From: Alphaproteobacteria bacterium | Lineage (GTDB): Bacteria > Pseudomonadota > Alphaproteobacteria > Sphingomonadales > Sphingomonadaceae | DNA: 64,000 nt | Assembly: GCA_005883305.1 (NCBI GenBank) | Contig: VBAC01000001.1 | Coordinates: 558,001-622,000, forward strand | Reading direction: 5' to 3' | Part shown: positions 33,753 to 43,124 of the stretch, in pieces | Layout of the letters: every line of letters starts with the position of its first letter | Numbering within the stretch: the stretch's first letter is position 1 | Program-made: the position numbers and the translations under genes | Notes under the pieces: model-generated | The model's input: only the letters and a program-made list of their open reading frames with translations | The model's database searches: none | Told to the model about the DNA's origin: nothing

Positions 33753-34790
33753 ATGGAGCGCAATACCCACCTCGTCGGCCAATCCACCTCCTTCCTCGAC
33801 GCGGTGGAGCGCGCAAGCCGCGCGGCGCCGCTCGACCGTCCGGTATTGGTGATCGGCGAGCGCGGAACCGGCAAGGAGCTGATCGCCGAGCGGCTCCACC
33901 ACCTTTCCTCCCGCTGGGACGGCCCGCTCATCGTCATGAACTGCGCAGCCTTGCCCGAGACGCTGATCGAGGCCGAGCTTTTCGGGCACGAGGCGGGCGC
34001 CTTCACCGGCGCGACCAAGGCCCGCCCGGGCCGGTTCGAGGAGGCCAATGGCGGCACGTTGTTCCTCGACGAGCTGGCGACGCTCTCCAGCCCGGCGCAG
34101 GACCGGCTGCTCCGCGCGATCGAATATGGCGAGGTGACCCGGATCGGCTCGAGCCGGCCGCTCACCGTCGACGTTCGGATCGTCGCGGCGACCAACGAGC
34201 ATCTGCCGCGGCTGGTCGACGAAGGGCGGTTCCGCGCCGACCTGCTCGACCGGCTGAGCTTCGAGGTGGTCACCCTGCCGCCGCTGCGCCACAGGCTCAG
34301 CGACATCGCGGTCCTCGCCGAATTTTTCGGCCGCAAGATGGCGATGGACATCGAGATGGACGCCTGGCCGGGCTTCAGCGAGAGCGGGATGGAGCGGCTC
34401 AAGACCTACGACTGGCCCGGCAACGTGCGCGAGCTTCGCAACGTCGTCGAGCGCGCCGTCTATCGCTGGGCCGGCCGCGAGGGCCCGATCGACGACATCC
34501 AGTTCGATCCCTTCGAAAGCCCATGGCGCCCGCTCACCTCGACGCGCGTGAAGGCCCCGCCGGCGTTGGCCGCGCCCGGCGAGGCGGCGGCCGCTCTGCC
34601 GATGCCCGCGAAGCACAATCCGGAGGAGTGCGCCGACTTGCGCCTGGCCGTCGCCGAATATGAGAAAGCGATCCTTGCCACCGCGCTCGAACGCTGCCGC
34701 TGGAACCAGCGCGCCGCGGCCGCCGCGCTCAGCCTGACCTACGACCAACTCCGGCACGCGATGCGCAGGCACGAGTTGCAAGGCGGCTAG
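33753..34790 (+). CDS. pspF: Sigma-54 enhancer-binding activator PspF
   Basis: AAA+ activator of the psp operon, encoded divergently. 345 residues: no N-terminal sensory domain, AAA+ core with Walker A GERGTGKELI, the sigma-54-contacting loop GAFTGA, Walker B GGTLFLDELA, and a C-terminal Fis-type helix-turn-helix (CRWNQRAAAAALSLTYDQLR) as in PspF. Activity should be held down by PspA. The linker at about 250-290 is longer than in E. coli and Ala/Pro-rich. Divergent by 171 bp from the leader gene of the operon it controls. Confidence 0.94.
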   Translation: MERNTHLVGQSTSFLDAVERASRAAPLDRPVLVIGERGTGKELIAERLHHLSSRWDGPLIVMNCAALPETLIEAELFGHEAGAFTGATKARPGRFEEANGGTLFLDELATLSSPAQDRLLRAIEYGEVTRIGSSRPLTVDVRIVAATNEHLPRLVDEGRFRADLLDRLSFEVVTLPPLRHRLSDIAVLAEFFGRKMAMDIEMDAWPGFSESGMERLKTYDWPGNVRELRNVVERAVYRWAGREGPIDDIQFDPFESPWRPLTSTRVKAPPALAAPGEAAAALPMPAKHNPEECADLRLAVAEYEKAILATALERCRWNQRAAAAALSLTYDQLRHAMRRHELQGG

Positions 34791-34915
34791 AGACCCGCCG
34801 ACGTGAGGCGAGGACGGCAAGACTATGTCCGCATTGCCCTGGTCGCGAACGAGCAACGCCTGCGATAGGGGGCGACGGGCGTGAAGGCGCTCCCTTTAAA
34901 GAACCCTGAGCGCGT

Positions 34916-35356
34916 TCAACGCAGCGAGGGGTCGTAGCCTCGCGCCACGACCCGGCGTGGCCCGTAGGCTCGCGAGTCCACCGGGGTCAGCCGGGCGCCT
35001 GGCATGATCCAATTGTAGGCCGTGCGAACCCTGCCCGAGACCGGCCGACCCTGGGCATCGCGCCGCGGAGCGATCCGCGCCCGTTCGCGCATGATCGCGC
35101 AGGTTCTCTCGTCGAGCAGCGCGTGCCCGCTGGAGTAGAGGATCCTGCAATCGCTCACCCGGCCTTCCCCGGTCGTCTCCACCTCGAACTCCACGCGGCC
35201 TTCGGCGCGCCGGCGCAGAGCCTCGCGCGGATAATCGCGGACGCTGATGAAGCGGGTGAGGGCGCGCCGCGTTTCGGCCTGCTGCCGGAGCGAGGGTTCG
35301 GGGAGGGCCGATGGCCCCGAGGAGGCCGCGAGCGCGGCGAGCAAGGCTGCGATCAT
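34916..35356 (-). CDS. Short TonB-C-domain exported protein
   Basis: A 146-residue protein with a short hydrophobic start (MIAALLAALAASSGPSALP) and a TonB-C domain (about 38-115): DYPREALRRRAEGRVEFEVE, DCRILYSSGHALLDERTC with the paired cysteines, and a closing NWIMPGARL strand. It lacks the membrane anchor plus proline spacer of energy-coupling TonB, so an energy-transducing role is unlikely; it may act alone in the periplasm. Ends 40 bp short of no neighbour in the same direction; hmgA is upstream. Compare 51863 and 18731. Confidence 0.8.
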   Translation of the reverse strand: MIAALLAALAASSGPSALPEPSLRQQAETRRALTRFISVRDYPREALRRRAEGRVEFEVETTGEGRVSDCRILYSSGHALLDERTCAIMRERARIAPRRDAQGRPVSGRVRTAYNWIMPGARLTPVDSRAYGPRRVVARGYDPSLR

Positions 35357-35400
35357 GCCCCGTTTCTACGCCTCGGCGGCCCCCGCGGCAATCAGGGTAA

Positions 35401-36690
35401 CTAGGGAAGTGTCGCCTTTGGGAAGCCGTCCCAGGCGGAATCGTAATCGGGCTGGGCATGGTCCAGCGCGAATTGCGTGGGCCGGTAGGGCCAGCAGCTT
35501 TCGACCATGAAGGCCATCGTGTCGGCGATCCTGTGGGGCTTCAGCTCCGCCTCGCTCGCCGCCTTCCAGCTCGCCGCGTCGGGGCCGTGGCCGGCCATGA
35601 GGTTGTGAAGGCTCATGCCGCCGGGCGCGAAGCCCTCGGCCTTGGCGTCGTAGGCGCCGGCGATCAGCCCCATGCACTCGCTCATCACGTTGCGGTGGAA
35701 CCAGGGCGGGCGGAACGTGTCCTCGGCCACCATCCAGCGCGGCGGGAAGATGACGAAATCGGCGTTGGCGCGGCCGGGGACGTCGCTGGGGCTGGTCAGG
35801 ACGGTGAAGATCGAGGGATCGGGATGATCGTAGCTGATCGATCCGATCGTGTTGAACAGGCGCAAATCGTATTTCCACGGCGCCAGGTTGCCGTGCCAGG
35901 CGACGACGTCGAGCGGGCTGTGGCCGATCTCGGTGACCCACAGGGAGCCGAGATGCTTCTGGACCAGCGCGAAGCGCCCATCCCGCTCCTCATGGGCCGC
36001 CGCGGGCGTCAGGAAGTCGCGGGGATTGGCGAGGCCGTTTGAGCCGATCGGCCCGAGCTCGGGCAGGCGGAACAGGCTGCCGTGATTTTCCGCGACATAG
36101 CCCCGCGCTTTGCCGTCGGGCAGCAGAACGCGAAAGCGCACGCCGCGCGGGACCAGCGCCACCTCGCCGGGCTCGATCTCGAGACGCCCCATCTCGGTAA
36201 TCAGGTCCAGCCGCCCCTCCTGCGGAACGATCAGCATCTCGCCGTCGGCGTCGAAGAAATAGCGGTCCGCCATGTCGGCGTTGGCGGCGTAGACGTGAAC
36301 CGCGACCCCTTCGAGATCGGCCGGATCGCGATTGGCCATCATCGTCGCCAGGCCATCGACGAAATCCACGCTTTCTTCCGGATAGGCGAGCGGATCCCAA
36401 CGCAGCCGATTGGGCGCAAGCGCCGCATCGGAAGTGCCGGGGGCGAAAAGGGGCGCACCCTCGTACCGCCGATAGGGCGGATGAGCCGCGCTCGGCCGCA
36501 TCCGGTAGAGCCACGATCGCCGGTTCTCGGCGCGCGGCGCGGTAAAGGCGGTGCCGGAAAGCTGCTCGGCATAGAGGCCGAAGGCCGGACGCTGCGGCGA
36601 ATTGCGCCCCTGCGGAAGCGCGCCCGGCACGGCTTCGCTGGCGAAATGGCTGCCGAAGCCCGACATCATGGTACCGCTTGCGCCGATCAT
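35401..36690 (-). CDS. hmgA: Homogentisate 1,2-dioxygenase
   Basis: Fe(II) dioxygenase that opens the ring of homogentisate in tyrosine and phenylalanine breakdown. The 429 residues begin [20 protein letters not shown] and include the family blocks [27 protein letters not shown] with iron ligands, [15 protein letters not shown] with the further His ligands, and [14 protein letters not shown] 36690 is favoured by a GGGAGCG leader; MMSGFG seven codons in is an alternative. No other hmg/fah genes are adjacent. Confidence 0.95.
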   Translation of the reverse strand: MIGASGTMMSGFGSHFASEAVPGALPQGRNSPQRPAFGLYAEQLSGTAFTAPRAENRRSWLYRMRPSAAHPPYRRYEGAPLFAPGTSDAALAPNRLRWDPLAYPEESVDFVDGLATMMANRDPADLEGVAVHVYAANADMADRYFFDADGEMLIVPQEGRLDLITEMGRLEIEPGEVALVPRGVRFRVLLPDGKARGYVAENHGSLFRLPELGPIGSNGLANPRDFLTPAAAHEERDGRFALVQKHLGSLWVTEIGHSPLDVVAWHGNLAPWKYDLRLFNTIGSISYDHPDPSIFTVLTSPSDVPGRANADFVIFPPRWMVAEDTFRPPWFHRNVMSECMGLIAGAYDAKAEGFAPGGMSLHNLMAGHGPDAASWKAASEAELKPHRIADTMAFMVESCWPYRPTQFALDHAQPDYDSAWDGFPKATLP

Positions 36691-36749
36691 TTCGCTCCCA
36701 CTGCCTGCGCCGTTGAACCGCGCGCGAGGCCCAGCCATAAGCGGGGCGA

Positions 36750-38876
36750 ATGTCCTCCGCAATCGCCCAGCCCGTCGCCGAAGGGGGCCGCCCATTGAGC
36801 TCGCGCCCCATGCGCGCGCTCGTCTGGGGTTTTTGCGCGCTGCTGATCGCCGGCATCTGGTGGTTCGCGGCGAGCCAGGTGGCATTCGAGCGGAGCCAGG
36901 CGATCACCGATGCCATCCGCCAGAACGAAAACCGGACGATCGCCTTCGAAATCTATGTGAGGCGGACGCTCGAAGCCGCCGATCTGGTGACCCGCTACGC
37001 GGCGCGGCGATTCCAGCTTGGGGCGGAAGGCCTCGAATTCGCCGGAACGCCGGACAGGCCCGCTCTGATCGCCGGGCAAATCGTCCAGAGCGGCACCTTT
37101 CTCGGCATCAGCATCGCCAATGCCCGCGGCGAGATTGTCGGCACCTCGCTGCGCCGGGTTTTGCCGCGTTACAGCGTCGCCGATCATCCGGCCTTCCGAG
37201 TCCACGTCGCGCGCGACACCGGAGCGCTCTTCGTCAGCCCGCCGATCCATTCCCGCCTCGCCGGCCAGAACATCATCTGGCTGACCCGCCGCCTCAATCA
37301 TGGCGACGGCTCGTTCGCGGGAGTGATCGCGATCAACATCCTGCCGGACCAGTTCACCGCTTTCTATCGCGACGCCCAGGTGGACGCGACGGACGTGATG
37401 TCGGTGATCGGCCTCGACGGGATCGCCCGGGCGCGCCGGTCCGGCGGGGTCGAAACCTCGGGCGAGGACATGCGCGGCAGCGTGGTCATGCGCAACCAGC
37501 TGGCCAATCCGAACGGCACGCACATCGGGCCCAGCATCTTCGACGGCCAGGTGCGAATCTTCAGCCATCGCCGGCTGCGCGATTATCCGCTGTTCGTCAC
37601 CTACGGCATTACCGAGGCGAAGGTGCTCGCTCCCTCCCGCCATCGCGCCTCGATCCTTTTCGGCGGCGCGGCCCTGGTTTCGGTCGTCCTGGGGGCGCTC
37701 GCGGCGTTCCTGACCTTTTCGCTCAGCCGGCGCGACCGGCGCGAGGGCGAGCTGGCACGCGCCAACGAACGGCTGCGCGAGGCGCAGCGGATCGGCCAGA
37801 TCGGTGACTGGGACTACGATATCGCCACCGGCGCGGTTTACTGGTCGCCGCAGCTTTGCGCCCAGTTCGAGCGCCGCCCGGAGGACGGGAGCCCGAGCTT
37901 CGAAGGGTTTCTTTCCTATCTCGACGAGGACGGCAGGGCCGCCGTGCTCCACGCTCACCAGCAGGCGCTCGCCACCGGCGAGACCCAGGAGGTCGAATAT
38001 GAGGTTCGCCTGCCGAGCGGGATCGAGACGCTCCACCAAAGCGTGATCATGCCGACGTTCGACGGCGCCGGAAACGTGGTTCGGCTGCACGGCACCGATC
38101 AGAATGTGAGCGCTCGCAAGTTGCTCAATCAACTACAGACCCAGGTCGCCCATCTTTCCAGGGTCGAGGCGATGAACGCCATGGCCGCTACGCTCGCGCA
38201 CGAGCTCAACCAGCCCCTGACGGCGGCCTCGAACTATTTGGCGGGAAGCAAGCGCCGGCTTCGATTGGGCAGCATGGAGCCGGACGAGCTCGAGCGCGCC
38301 ATCGCCGATGCCGCGCAGCAGGTCCACCTCGCCGCCGACATCATAAGGCAGGTGCGCGAGATGGTCTCCAACCAGCCCAAGGCGGTCGCCTCGGTGTCGG
38401 TTTCGCGCATCGTCGACGATTCGCTCTCGCTGCTCTCCGTCACCAGCGCCTATCCGCGGCTGAAGGTGAGCAGGCACCTCGCCGCCGACGCGAAAAGCGT
38501 GAAGGGCGACCGGATCCAGGTTCAGCAGGTGATGCTGAACGTCCTGCGCAACGCGTGCGATGCGACCGGGAAGGTCGATCATCCCGAGATCGTCATCGCG
38601 ACCCGTCGGGAGGGTCCGACGAGCGTGGTGATTTCGGTGTCGGACAACGGCCCCGGCTTCAGCCAGCCGGACAGCATCCGCTTCTCACCGTTCGCTACCA
38701 CCAAGAAGAGCGGGCTCGGCCTCGGCCTCTCCATCTCGCGCACGATCATCGAAGCGCACGGGGGAAGGATCTGGATCGAGGACCTCCCCGAGGGCGGCGC
38801 TTGCGTCGCCTTCTCCTTGCCCGCCGCCCGCCGAGCCGCGGAGCGGCCGCCGACCGAGACGGCAGACGCAGGCTAG
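36750..38876 (+). CDS. Membrane PAS sensor histidine kinase, FixL-like
   Basis: A 708-residue kinase. Layout: membrane segment (about 24-41), periplasmic PDC/CACHE-type sensor (about 42-298), second membrane segment (about 303-322), PAS domain (about 345-455, [20 protein letters not shown]), then the dimerisation helix with phosphorylated His484 in [14 protein letters not shown] and the ATPase domain ([28 protein letters not shown]). The AHELNQPL H-box and N-box spacing are of the FixL/DctB class. No haem-binding residues are evident in the PAS. The partner is very likely the response regulator at 40333. Divergent from hmgA. Confidence 0.9.
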   Translation: MSSAIAQPVAEGGRPLSSRPMRALVWGFCALLIAGIWWFAASQVAFERSQAITDAIRQNENRTIAFEIYVRRTLEAADLVTRYAARRFQLGAEGLEFAGTPDRPALIAGQIVQSGTFLGISIANARGEIVGTSLRRVLPRYSVADHPAFRVHVARDTGALFVSPPIHSRLAGQNIIWLTRRLNHGDGSFAGVIAINILPDQFTAFYRDAQVDATDVMSVIGLDGIARARRSGGVETSGEDMRGSVVMRNQLANPNGTHIGPSIFDGQVRIFSHRRLRDYPLFVTYGITEAKVLAPSRHRASILFGGAALVSVVLGALAAFLTFSLSRRDRREGELARANERLREAQRIGQIGDWDYDIATGAVYWSPQLCAQFERRPEDGSPSFEGFLSYLDEDGRAAVLHAHQQALATGETQEVEYEVRLPSGIETLHQSVIMPTFDGAGNVVRLHGTDQNVSARKLLNQLQTQVAHLSRVEAMNAMAATLAHELNQPLTAASNYLAGSKRRLRLGSMEPDELERAIADAAQQVHLAADIIRQVREMVSNQPKAVASVSVSRIVDDSLSLLSVTSAYPRLKVSRHLAADAKSVKGDRIQVQQVMLNVLRNACDATGKVDHPEIVIATRREGPTSVVISVSDNGPGFSQPDSIRFSPFATTKKSGLGLGLSISRTIIEAHGGRIWIEDLPEGGACVAFSLPAARRAAERPPTETADAG

Positions 38877-38904
38877 GGCCTTGGGCAGCCAAGCCGCCGC
38901 GCTT

Positions 38905-38922
38905 GCGGGTTTATCCCGATTC
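38905..38922 (+). promoter_or_regulatory. Candidate response-regulator site upstream of aquaporin
   Basis: GCGGGTTTATCCCG-ATTC: a diverged copy of the 14-bp dyad seen at 41053, 41311 and 44375. Its right half (TATCCCGAT) is intact. The site ends 52 bp before the aquaporin ATG, the same distance as at the SBF transporter gene. Weaker than the other three because the left half and the ATGG tail differ. Confidence 0.5.
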
Positions 38923-38974
38923 GCAAGTCTCCGGATCGCGTTCAAACGCAAAGCCGCAATTGCGGGAGGCGATC

Positions 38975-39679
38975 ATGAAGCTGTGGCAAAAGATGCTCGC
39001 CGAGTGCGCGGGCACATTCTGGCTGGTGTTCGGCGGCTGCGGCAGCGCGGTCATCGCGGCCGGCTTTCCCGAAGTGGGCATCGGCCTGCTCGGCGTGTCG
39101 TTGGCCTTCGGCTTGACCGTCCTGACCGCCGCCTATGCTTTCTGTCCCATTTCGGGCGGCCACTTCAATCCGGCGGTAAGCCTCGGCCTGTGGGTCGGCG
39201 GCCGCTTCCCAGCCCGCGAGCTCGCGCCCTACGCCGTCGCTCAGGTGATCGGCGCCATTCTCGCCTCCTTGCTGCTGCTGACCATCGCCAGCGGCGCGCC
39301 GGGCTTCGATCTCGCCGCCTCCGGGCTCGCTCAGAACGGCTATGGGAGCGCGTCGCCCGGCGGCTATTCAATGATGTCCGGCTTCCTCATCGAGGTGGTG
39401 CTGACGGCCTTCTTCCTGATCGTCATCCTCGGCGCCACGGCCGAGTGCAACGAGGCCGGTTTCCAGCCGATCGCCATCGGCCTCGCGCTCACCTTGATCC
39501 ATCTGATCAGCATCCCGGTCACCAACACGTCGGTGAACCCGGCGCGCAGCACCGGCCCGGCGCTGATGGTCGGCGGCACTGCGCTCGACCAGCTGTGGCT
39601 GTTCTGGGCGGCGCCGCTGCTCGGCGCGGCTTTGGGGGCGATGCTGTGGCGGATGCTGTTCGAGAGGAGGGAAGCATGA
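38975..39679 (+). CDS. aqpZ: Aquaporin Z-type water channel
   Basis: A 234-residue channel with six membrane helices and the two NPA half-helices: [11 protein letters not shown] and [13 protein letters not shown]. The start ATG 38975 has GGGAGG 7 bp upstream. Selectivity-filter residues such as His (LIHLISIP) and Arg (PAR) fit the water-selective AqpZ group. The stop overlaps the next gene as ATGA, so the two are co-translated. Likely controlled with the kinase/regulator pair around it through the site at 38905. Confidence 0.95.
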   Translation: MKLWQKMLAECAGTFWLVFGGCGSAVIAAGFPEVGIGLLGVSLAFGLTVLTAAYAFCPISGGHFNPAVSLGLWVGGRFPARELAPYAVAQVIGAILASLLLLTIASGAPGFDLAASGLAQNGYGSASPGGYSMMSGFLIEVVLTAFFLIVILGATAECNEAGFQPIAIGLALTLIHLISIPVTNTSVNPARSTGPALMVGGTALDQLWLFWAAPLLGAALGAMLWRMLFERREA

Positions 39680-40329
39680 AGCGCCTTCGAATCGCCGCCC
39701 TCTTGCTGGCGCTGCCCGCAACCGTCGCTTTTGCTCAAGCCGAGGATCATGCGCCCACTGCCCTCTCTTCCGCCTCGCGGATGAGCCACGATCGCGGCGA
39801 ATCCTGGACCTACATCAGGCCGGGCCTGGATCTGGGCGCTTTCCGCAACATCATGATCGAGCCCGTCGTCGTTTACAGCGGGCCGGATTCGCAGTTCGAG
39901 GATATCGATTCCGCCGACCGCCGCACCTACGCCCGGATCATCGACGAGGCGCTGCGCCGCGAGCTTGCGGGCGCTCGGCCGATCGTCCGTCGCGCCGCCG
40001 CGGGAACGGCGCGTTTGCGGGTCACCCTGATCGGCATGGAAAAGACGATGGGCGGCGTCGCGACGGCGACCCGGGCCACGCCGCTCGGCATGGCTTCAAG
40101 CGTCGTACGCAGCGTCACGGGGCGCGGAGGCCGCCTCACCGGATCGATGCTGATCGCGCTCGAAATGTTCGACGGCGGCGGTCAGCTCCAGGCGGCGATC
40201 GTCAGGCGCCGCGAACCCGACGCGCTCGACATTCCGGCGACCCTGGGCACGACCGAGACGGCGCGGGCGATCGCGCGCGATTTCGCCAAGGCCCTCCGCG
40301 ACCGCTTTCAGAGCGGCCGCACGCGCTGA
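39676..40329 (+). CDS. DUF3313 family exported protein
   Basis: A 217-residue protein with a signal peptide ([20 protein letters not shown]) and a DUF3313-type mature domain: [20 protein letters not shown], the stretch [15 protein letters not shown] and a conserved [20 protein letters not shown] loop. Function of this family is unknown; many members are lipoproteins, but no lipobox Cys is present here. Starts within the aquaporin stop (ATGA), so coupled. Ends 3 bp before the convergent regulator gene. Confidence 0.85.
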   Translation: MKRLRIAALLLALPATVAFAQAEDHAPTALSSASRMSHDRGESWTYIRPGLDLGAFRNIMIEPVVVYSGPDSQFEDIDSADRRTYARIIDEALRRELAGARPIVRRAAAGTARLRVTLIGMEKTMGGVATATRATPLGMASSVVRSVTGRGGRLTGSMLIALEMFDGGGQLQAAIVRRREPDALDIPATLGTTETARAIARDFAKALRDRFQSGRTR

Positions 40330-40332
40330 CGT

Positions 40333-40980
40333 CTAGGCTTCGATGATGGAATTGCGGACGGCGTAGCGGACCAGCTCGGCGGTCGTCCTGAGCTTCAGCT
40401 TGTGCATCGCCGTCGCGCGATGGGTCTCGACCGTCTTGACGCTGATCTCGAGCTGGCGGGCGATCTCCTTGTTGATCTTTCCTTCGGCGATCAGCTGGAC
40501 GACCTCGCGCTCGCGGTGGGTGAGGGCGGAAAGCGCCGTCTGCGGCTTGGTCTTGAGGAATTGCTCGAGCAGGGTCTCCGAAACGCCGCCCGAGAAATAG
40601 GGCCGGTGGATCGACAAGGCGTTGATCGCCGCGAACAGATGCTCTTCGGTCTCCGACTTCAGGATGAAGCCCCGAGCGCCCGCCCGAAGAACGTCCAGGA
40701 TCATCGTCTCGCGGTCGTACATCGTATAGATGAGGATCTCGACCCGCGGCAGTTCGCGCTTCAGCGAGACCGTCAGCTCGTAGCCGTTGAGCTCCGGCAG
40801 CGAATAATCGACGATGGCGATGTCCGGCACCGTCTCGCGCGCCAGGGCAAGGGCGGTGCGCCCGTTGGCGGCTTCGGCGACGACCTGAAGGTTGGGCCGT
40901 GTCTCGAGCAGTGCCCGAACGCCGCGGCGGATGACATCGTGGTCGTCCGCGATCAATATGCGCTTTACCGGTCCAGACAT
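40333..40980 (-). CDS. NarL/FixJ-family response regulator
   Basis: A 215-residue regulator: receiver (about 7-122) with Asp13/Asp12 pair (ADDHD), phosphoacceptor Asp58 (IVDYSLPELNG), Thr and Lys of the switch (YTMYD, LKSET), and a LuxR-type DNA-binding domain (about 150-212, ALTHREREVVQLIAEGKINK, then EISVKTVETHRATAMHKL). Likely phosphorylated by the PAS kinase at 36750. The dyad GCGGTAATTACCGC-ATGG lies 73 bp upstream of its start, which suggests it regulates itself. Confidence 0.93.
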   Translation of the reverse strand: MSGPVKRILIADDHDVIRRGVRALLETRPNLQVVAEAANGRTALALARETVPDIAIVDYSLPELNGYELTVSLKRELPRVEILIYTMYDRETMILDVLRAGARGFILKSETEEHLFAAINALSIHRPYFSGGVSETLLEQFLKTKPQTALSALTHREREVVQLIAEGKINKEIARQLEISVKTVETHRATAMHKLKLRTTAELVRYAVRNSIIEA

Positions 40981-41052
40981 ATCGCCCCGTTCTTCTGTTC
41001 AGCCCAACGATCCGCGGTGACTTCTTCGAACTCGCCCCCGCATTCCCCTGCG

Positions 41053-41070
41053 CCATGCGGTAATTACCGC
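41053..41070 (-). promoter_or_regulatory. Candidate response-regulator site upstream of its own gene
   Basis: Read toward the regulator gene: GCGGTAATTACCGC-ATGG, a perfect 14-bp dyad followed by ATGG, ending 72 bp before the start codon at 40980. Same architecture as 41311 and 44375. The rest of 40981-41380 holds no convincing gene: the short frames there lack ribosome sites and recognisable products. Confidence 0.65.
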
Positions 41071-41310
41071 CTTCGGCCTCAACATTCTCTAAACGATCAT
41101 TGGCCGTCTCGCCGCCGATCGATCCGGCTTCCCTCCGTCATCCCCGAGGGCGGGGGAAGTGCATATCGGGACAAACCCTGCCTCATGCGCTTTTTCGGAG
41201 GGGCTCTCTCTCTGTGGCCGGCAATGTCCTCCCTGATTTCCGGCGGAAAGCCGCGGCTTTCGGGCCCGAGCGCCACGAACGGCACGGCCGACTGGCGATC
41301 GGGCTCCTAT

Positions 41311-41328
41311 CGGGGTTGTCCCCGATGG
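41311..41328 (+). promoter_or_regulatory. Candidate response-regulator site upstream of the SBF transporter
   Basis: CGGGGTTGTCCCCG-ATGG, a dyad with 5 of 7 pairs per arm (extended to ATCGGGG-TTGT-CCCCGAT), followed by ATGG and a GAGGCACCGGCGG stretch. It ends 52 bp before ATG 41381. A -10-like CCTAGC lies 19 bp downstream of the ATGG, so the site would overlap the -35 position. Confidence 0.65.
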
Positions 41329-41380
41329 AGGCACCGGCGGCCCGCGCCTAGCAACGTGCCGGCGAGCGTGGAGGCCGATC

Positions 41381-42235
41381 ATGGACGTCAAAGCCCTGGT
41401 GCCGTTGTTCATCCAAATCAGCCTGACGCTGATCGTCGGCTCGGTGGGCATGAGGAGCGAGTGGCGCGACCTCCGGCTTGCTTTGGGGCAGCCTCGCCGG
41501 CTCCTGCGCGGAATCGTGGCGGTCAACCTCGTCGTGCCCCTCGCCGCGATCCTCATCGTGCTTGTCCTGCCTATCGACCAGCCGGTCAAGCAGGGGATCG
41601 TGATCATGGCGGTCTCGCCGCTTGCTCCGCTGATTCCGGGCCGGCTGCTCAAGGCCGGCGCGGATGCTTCCGTCGCGGTCGGGCTCTATTTCTGGCTTCT
41701 GGTTCTGGCGGTGGCCATCGTCCCGCTCACCGTCGCGTTGCTTGGCGCGGTCACCGCGGTGGACGTCTTCCTGCCAGCGGGAGAGATCGCCCGGCTCGTC
41801 TTCGCCTCGGTGCTGGCGCCGCTGGTCGCGGGAATGGCGATCGCCGCTTTCCTGCCTCGCCAGGCGCCGATGCTGGCGAAGATCGCCGGGTTGCTCGGCA
41901 ATCTCATGCTGCTGCTGTTCGTCGCCGCCATCCTTTATTTGGCGGGCGGGCAGATCGTCGGTCTCGCTGAGGACGGCACATTGCTCGCCTGCATCGTTAC
42001 CGTCTCCGCGGCGCTCGCGGGCGGGCATTTGCTCGGCGGGCCGGGACCGCTCAACAAGATGGCGCTGGGCATCGCCGCGGCAACGCGCCACCCCGGCATA
42101 GCGGTAATGATCGCCCGCAGCGCGCTGGACGATCGCCGGGTGGTCCTCGCCGTCCTGCTGTTCCTGTTCGTGAGCTTGATACTCTCGGCGATCTACCAGG
42201 CCTGGGCGATGAAGCGCGTCCCGGCACGCGACTGA
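41381..42235 (+). CDS. Bile acid:sodium symporter-family (SBF) membrane transporter
   Basis: A 284-residue membrane protein with about nine hydrophobic segments. Landmarks are a glycine-rich first segment (PLFIQISLTLIVGSVGMRSE), the MAVSPLAPLIPGRLLKAGAD loop and a cross-over region GIAAATRHPGIAVMIA, which resembles the conserved AATRxPxxA helix-break of the BASS/SBF superfamily. The substrate cannot be inferred; bile acids are unlikely. The site at 41311 ties its expression to the adjacent two-component pair. A large hairpin (42279-42317) follows the gene. Confidence 0.82.
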   Translation: MDVKALVPLFIQISLTLIVGSVGMRSEWRDLRLALGQPRRLLRGIVAVNLVVPLAAILIVLVLPIDQPVKQGIVIMAVSPLAPLIPGRLLKAGADASVAVGLYFWLLVLAVAIVPLTVALLGAVTAVDVFLPAGEIARLVFASVLAPLVAGMAIAAFLPRQAPMLAKIAGLLGNLMLLLFVAAILYLAGGQIVGLAEDGTLLACIVTVSAALAGGHLLGGPGPLNKMALGIAAATRHPGIAVMIARSALDDRRVVLAVLLFLFVSLILSAIYQAWAMKRVPARD

Positions 42236-42278
42236 TTGCCGCGTCGCCCCCGCAACCAACCTCCGTCAGAAAAAATTA

Positions 42279-42317
42279 GGCGCGGCAGGACGTGCTGCAC
42301 ATACGTCCCGCCGCGCC
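42279..42317 (-). terminator. Strong hairpin, terminator-like on the minus strand
   Basis: GGCGCGGC-A-GGACGT (42279-42293) pairs with ACGTCC-C-GCCGCGCC (42303-42317), 14 pairs with one mismatch. On the minus strand it is followed by TAATTTTTTC, a good termination tail; on the plus strand there is no T run. No annotated minus-strand gene ends here, so it may end an RNA transcribed leftward from the gap. Confidence 0.6.
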
Positions 42318-42941
42318 GACGACGCCTGAGCAGGGGGTGGGGGGAGGGTGCTCAGTCGGCTGCGCCGCCAGACCTCAATTCACTTCAGACGGGCGTTCCT
42401 CGATATCGGTATTTGCATGGAGAAACCGCAGATTTCCTTGCTTTTCGGATCAGGGAGAGACCCAATCCGCCCTCTGGTGATAAATCCGGACTCGACTCGG
42501 CGGTCCGATTGCCGTCGCCCTCGACTCAGCTCGGGACCGAGCACGATCTTCCTCTGGGATCGCCCGAGACGGCCACCCGGTGAAACCCCGATAGGCGCAC
42601 GGCGCCTTCGGCGCTTCAATGGGGCGTGGGCGGCAGCTTGAGGCTGGACCGCTCGGGGCGTCGTCTTGCTGTTCACTCCCGGCGGACGGCGCCCCACCCG
42701 CCCGGGATCGCGCACGATTGGCAGCCGGCCGGTCCGGGCCCGAAGTTCCCGGCACCGATACCCTCAGCCTGAACTTGTTTCACGGTCCAGCTCACCACCG
42801 TCGCGGTGGCTCGTCGCTGAATGCTGAAGCAAGCATGTCCTGAGCCCGCCAAAGGGTTCAGCATGACGGGAAATGCCATCGGCACGCATTAATGGTCCCG
42901 GCCGGCACCGGCGCGGCCAGCCCCGCCGCCCGGACGACGAA

Positions 42942-42971
42942 GAGGGGCCCTCAGGGGGCTGAGGACCCCTC
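42942..42971. other. Isolated strong hairpin in the gene-free region
   Basis: GAGGGG-C-CCTCAG (42942-42954) pairs with CTGAGG-A-CCCCTC (42959-42971) around a GGGG loop, 12 pairs with one mismatch. It lies about 100 bp downstream (leftward) of the candidate site at 43069-43086 and could close a short RNA starting there. The following bases on the minus strand are only weakly T-rich (TTCGTCGT). Confidence 0.45.
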
Positions 42972-43068
42972 CCGTCGCCTGCACCGCCAAGCGCTGTCAG
43001 CAAGGCGGCGCCAGGTTCAGCCTTCCCTTGGCAGGGAGAGCGCAGAATGGGGTTGGGGCGCGGTGCGC

Positions 43069-43086
43069 GGTATCGGGATAATTACT
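43069..43086 (-). promoter_or_regulatory. Diverged candidate response-regulator site facing the gene-free region
   Basis: Leftward reading CAGTAATTATCCCG-ATAC: right half TATCCCGAT identical to the aquaporin site, left half degenerate. A CATTCT -10-like box (complement of 43044-43049) lies 19 bp downstream, matching the spacing at 41311. No protein start follows at the usual distance. Confidence 0.35.
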
Positions 43087-43124
43087 GAGGGCGCCCGCAT
43101 CGGTCCCCGATCCGCCACGTACCG

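Larger units (their letters stand above)
42236..43124. other. Gene-free region of about 890 bp with hairpins and candidate sites
   Basis: No frame here has a ribosome site, family motif or natural start; those present are Arg/Pro/Ser-rich noise. It contains: the hairpin at 42279-42317; a diverged dyad CCGGTGAAACCCCG-ATAG at 42577-42594 with a TTCAAT -10-like box about 20 bp on; a GGCGCC-TTCG-GGCGC-like small hairpin near 42601; a partial CCTGAGC/GTTCAGC repeat at about 42836-42870; the hairpin at 42942-42971; and a second diverged dyad at 43069-43086. Small RNAs driven by the local regulator are a possibility. Confidence 0.5.

Noticed and set aside
41100..41351. 83-codon frame in the space between the response regulator and the SBF transporter
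   Set aside because: No ribosome site, no signal or family motif, and it runs through the candidate operator at 41311.
42474..42491. TGGTGATAAATCCG as a further copy of the dyad
   Set aside because: Left half-site is wrong, no ATGG-like tail and no promoter box or gene follows.
42236..42843. Several 60-115-codon frames in the gene-free region
   Set aside because: Compositions are Arg/Pro/Ser-rich, starts lack ribosome sites and opposite-strand frames are equally long, as expected by chance at this GC content.
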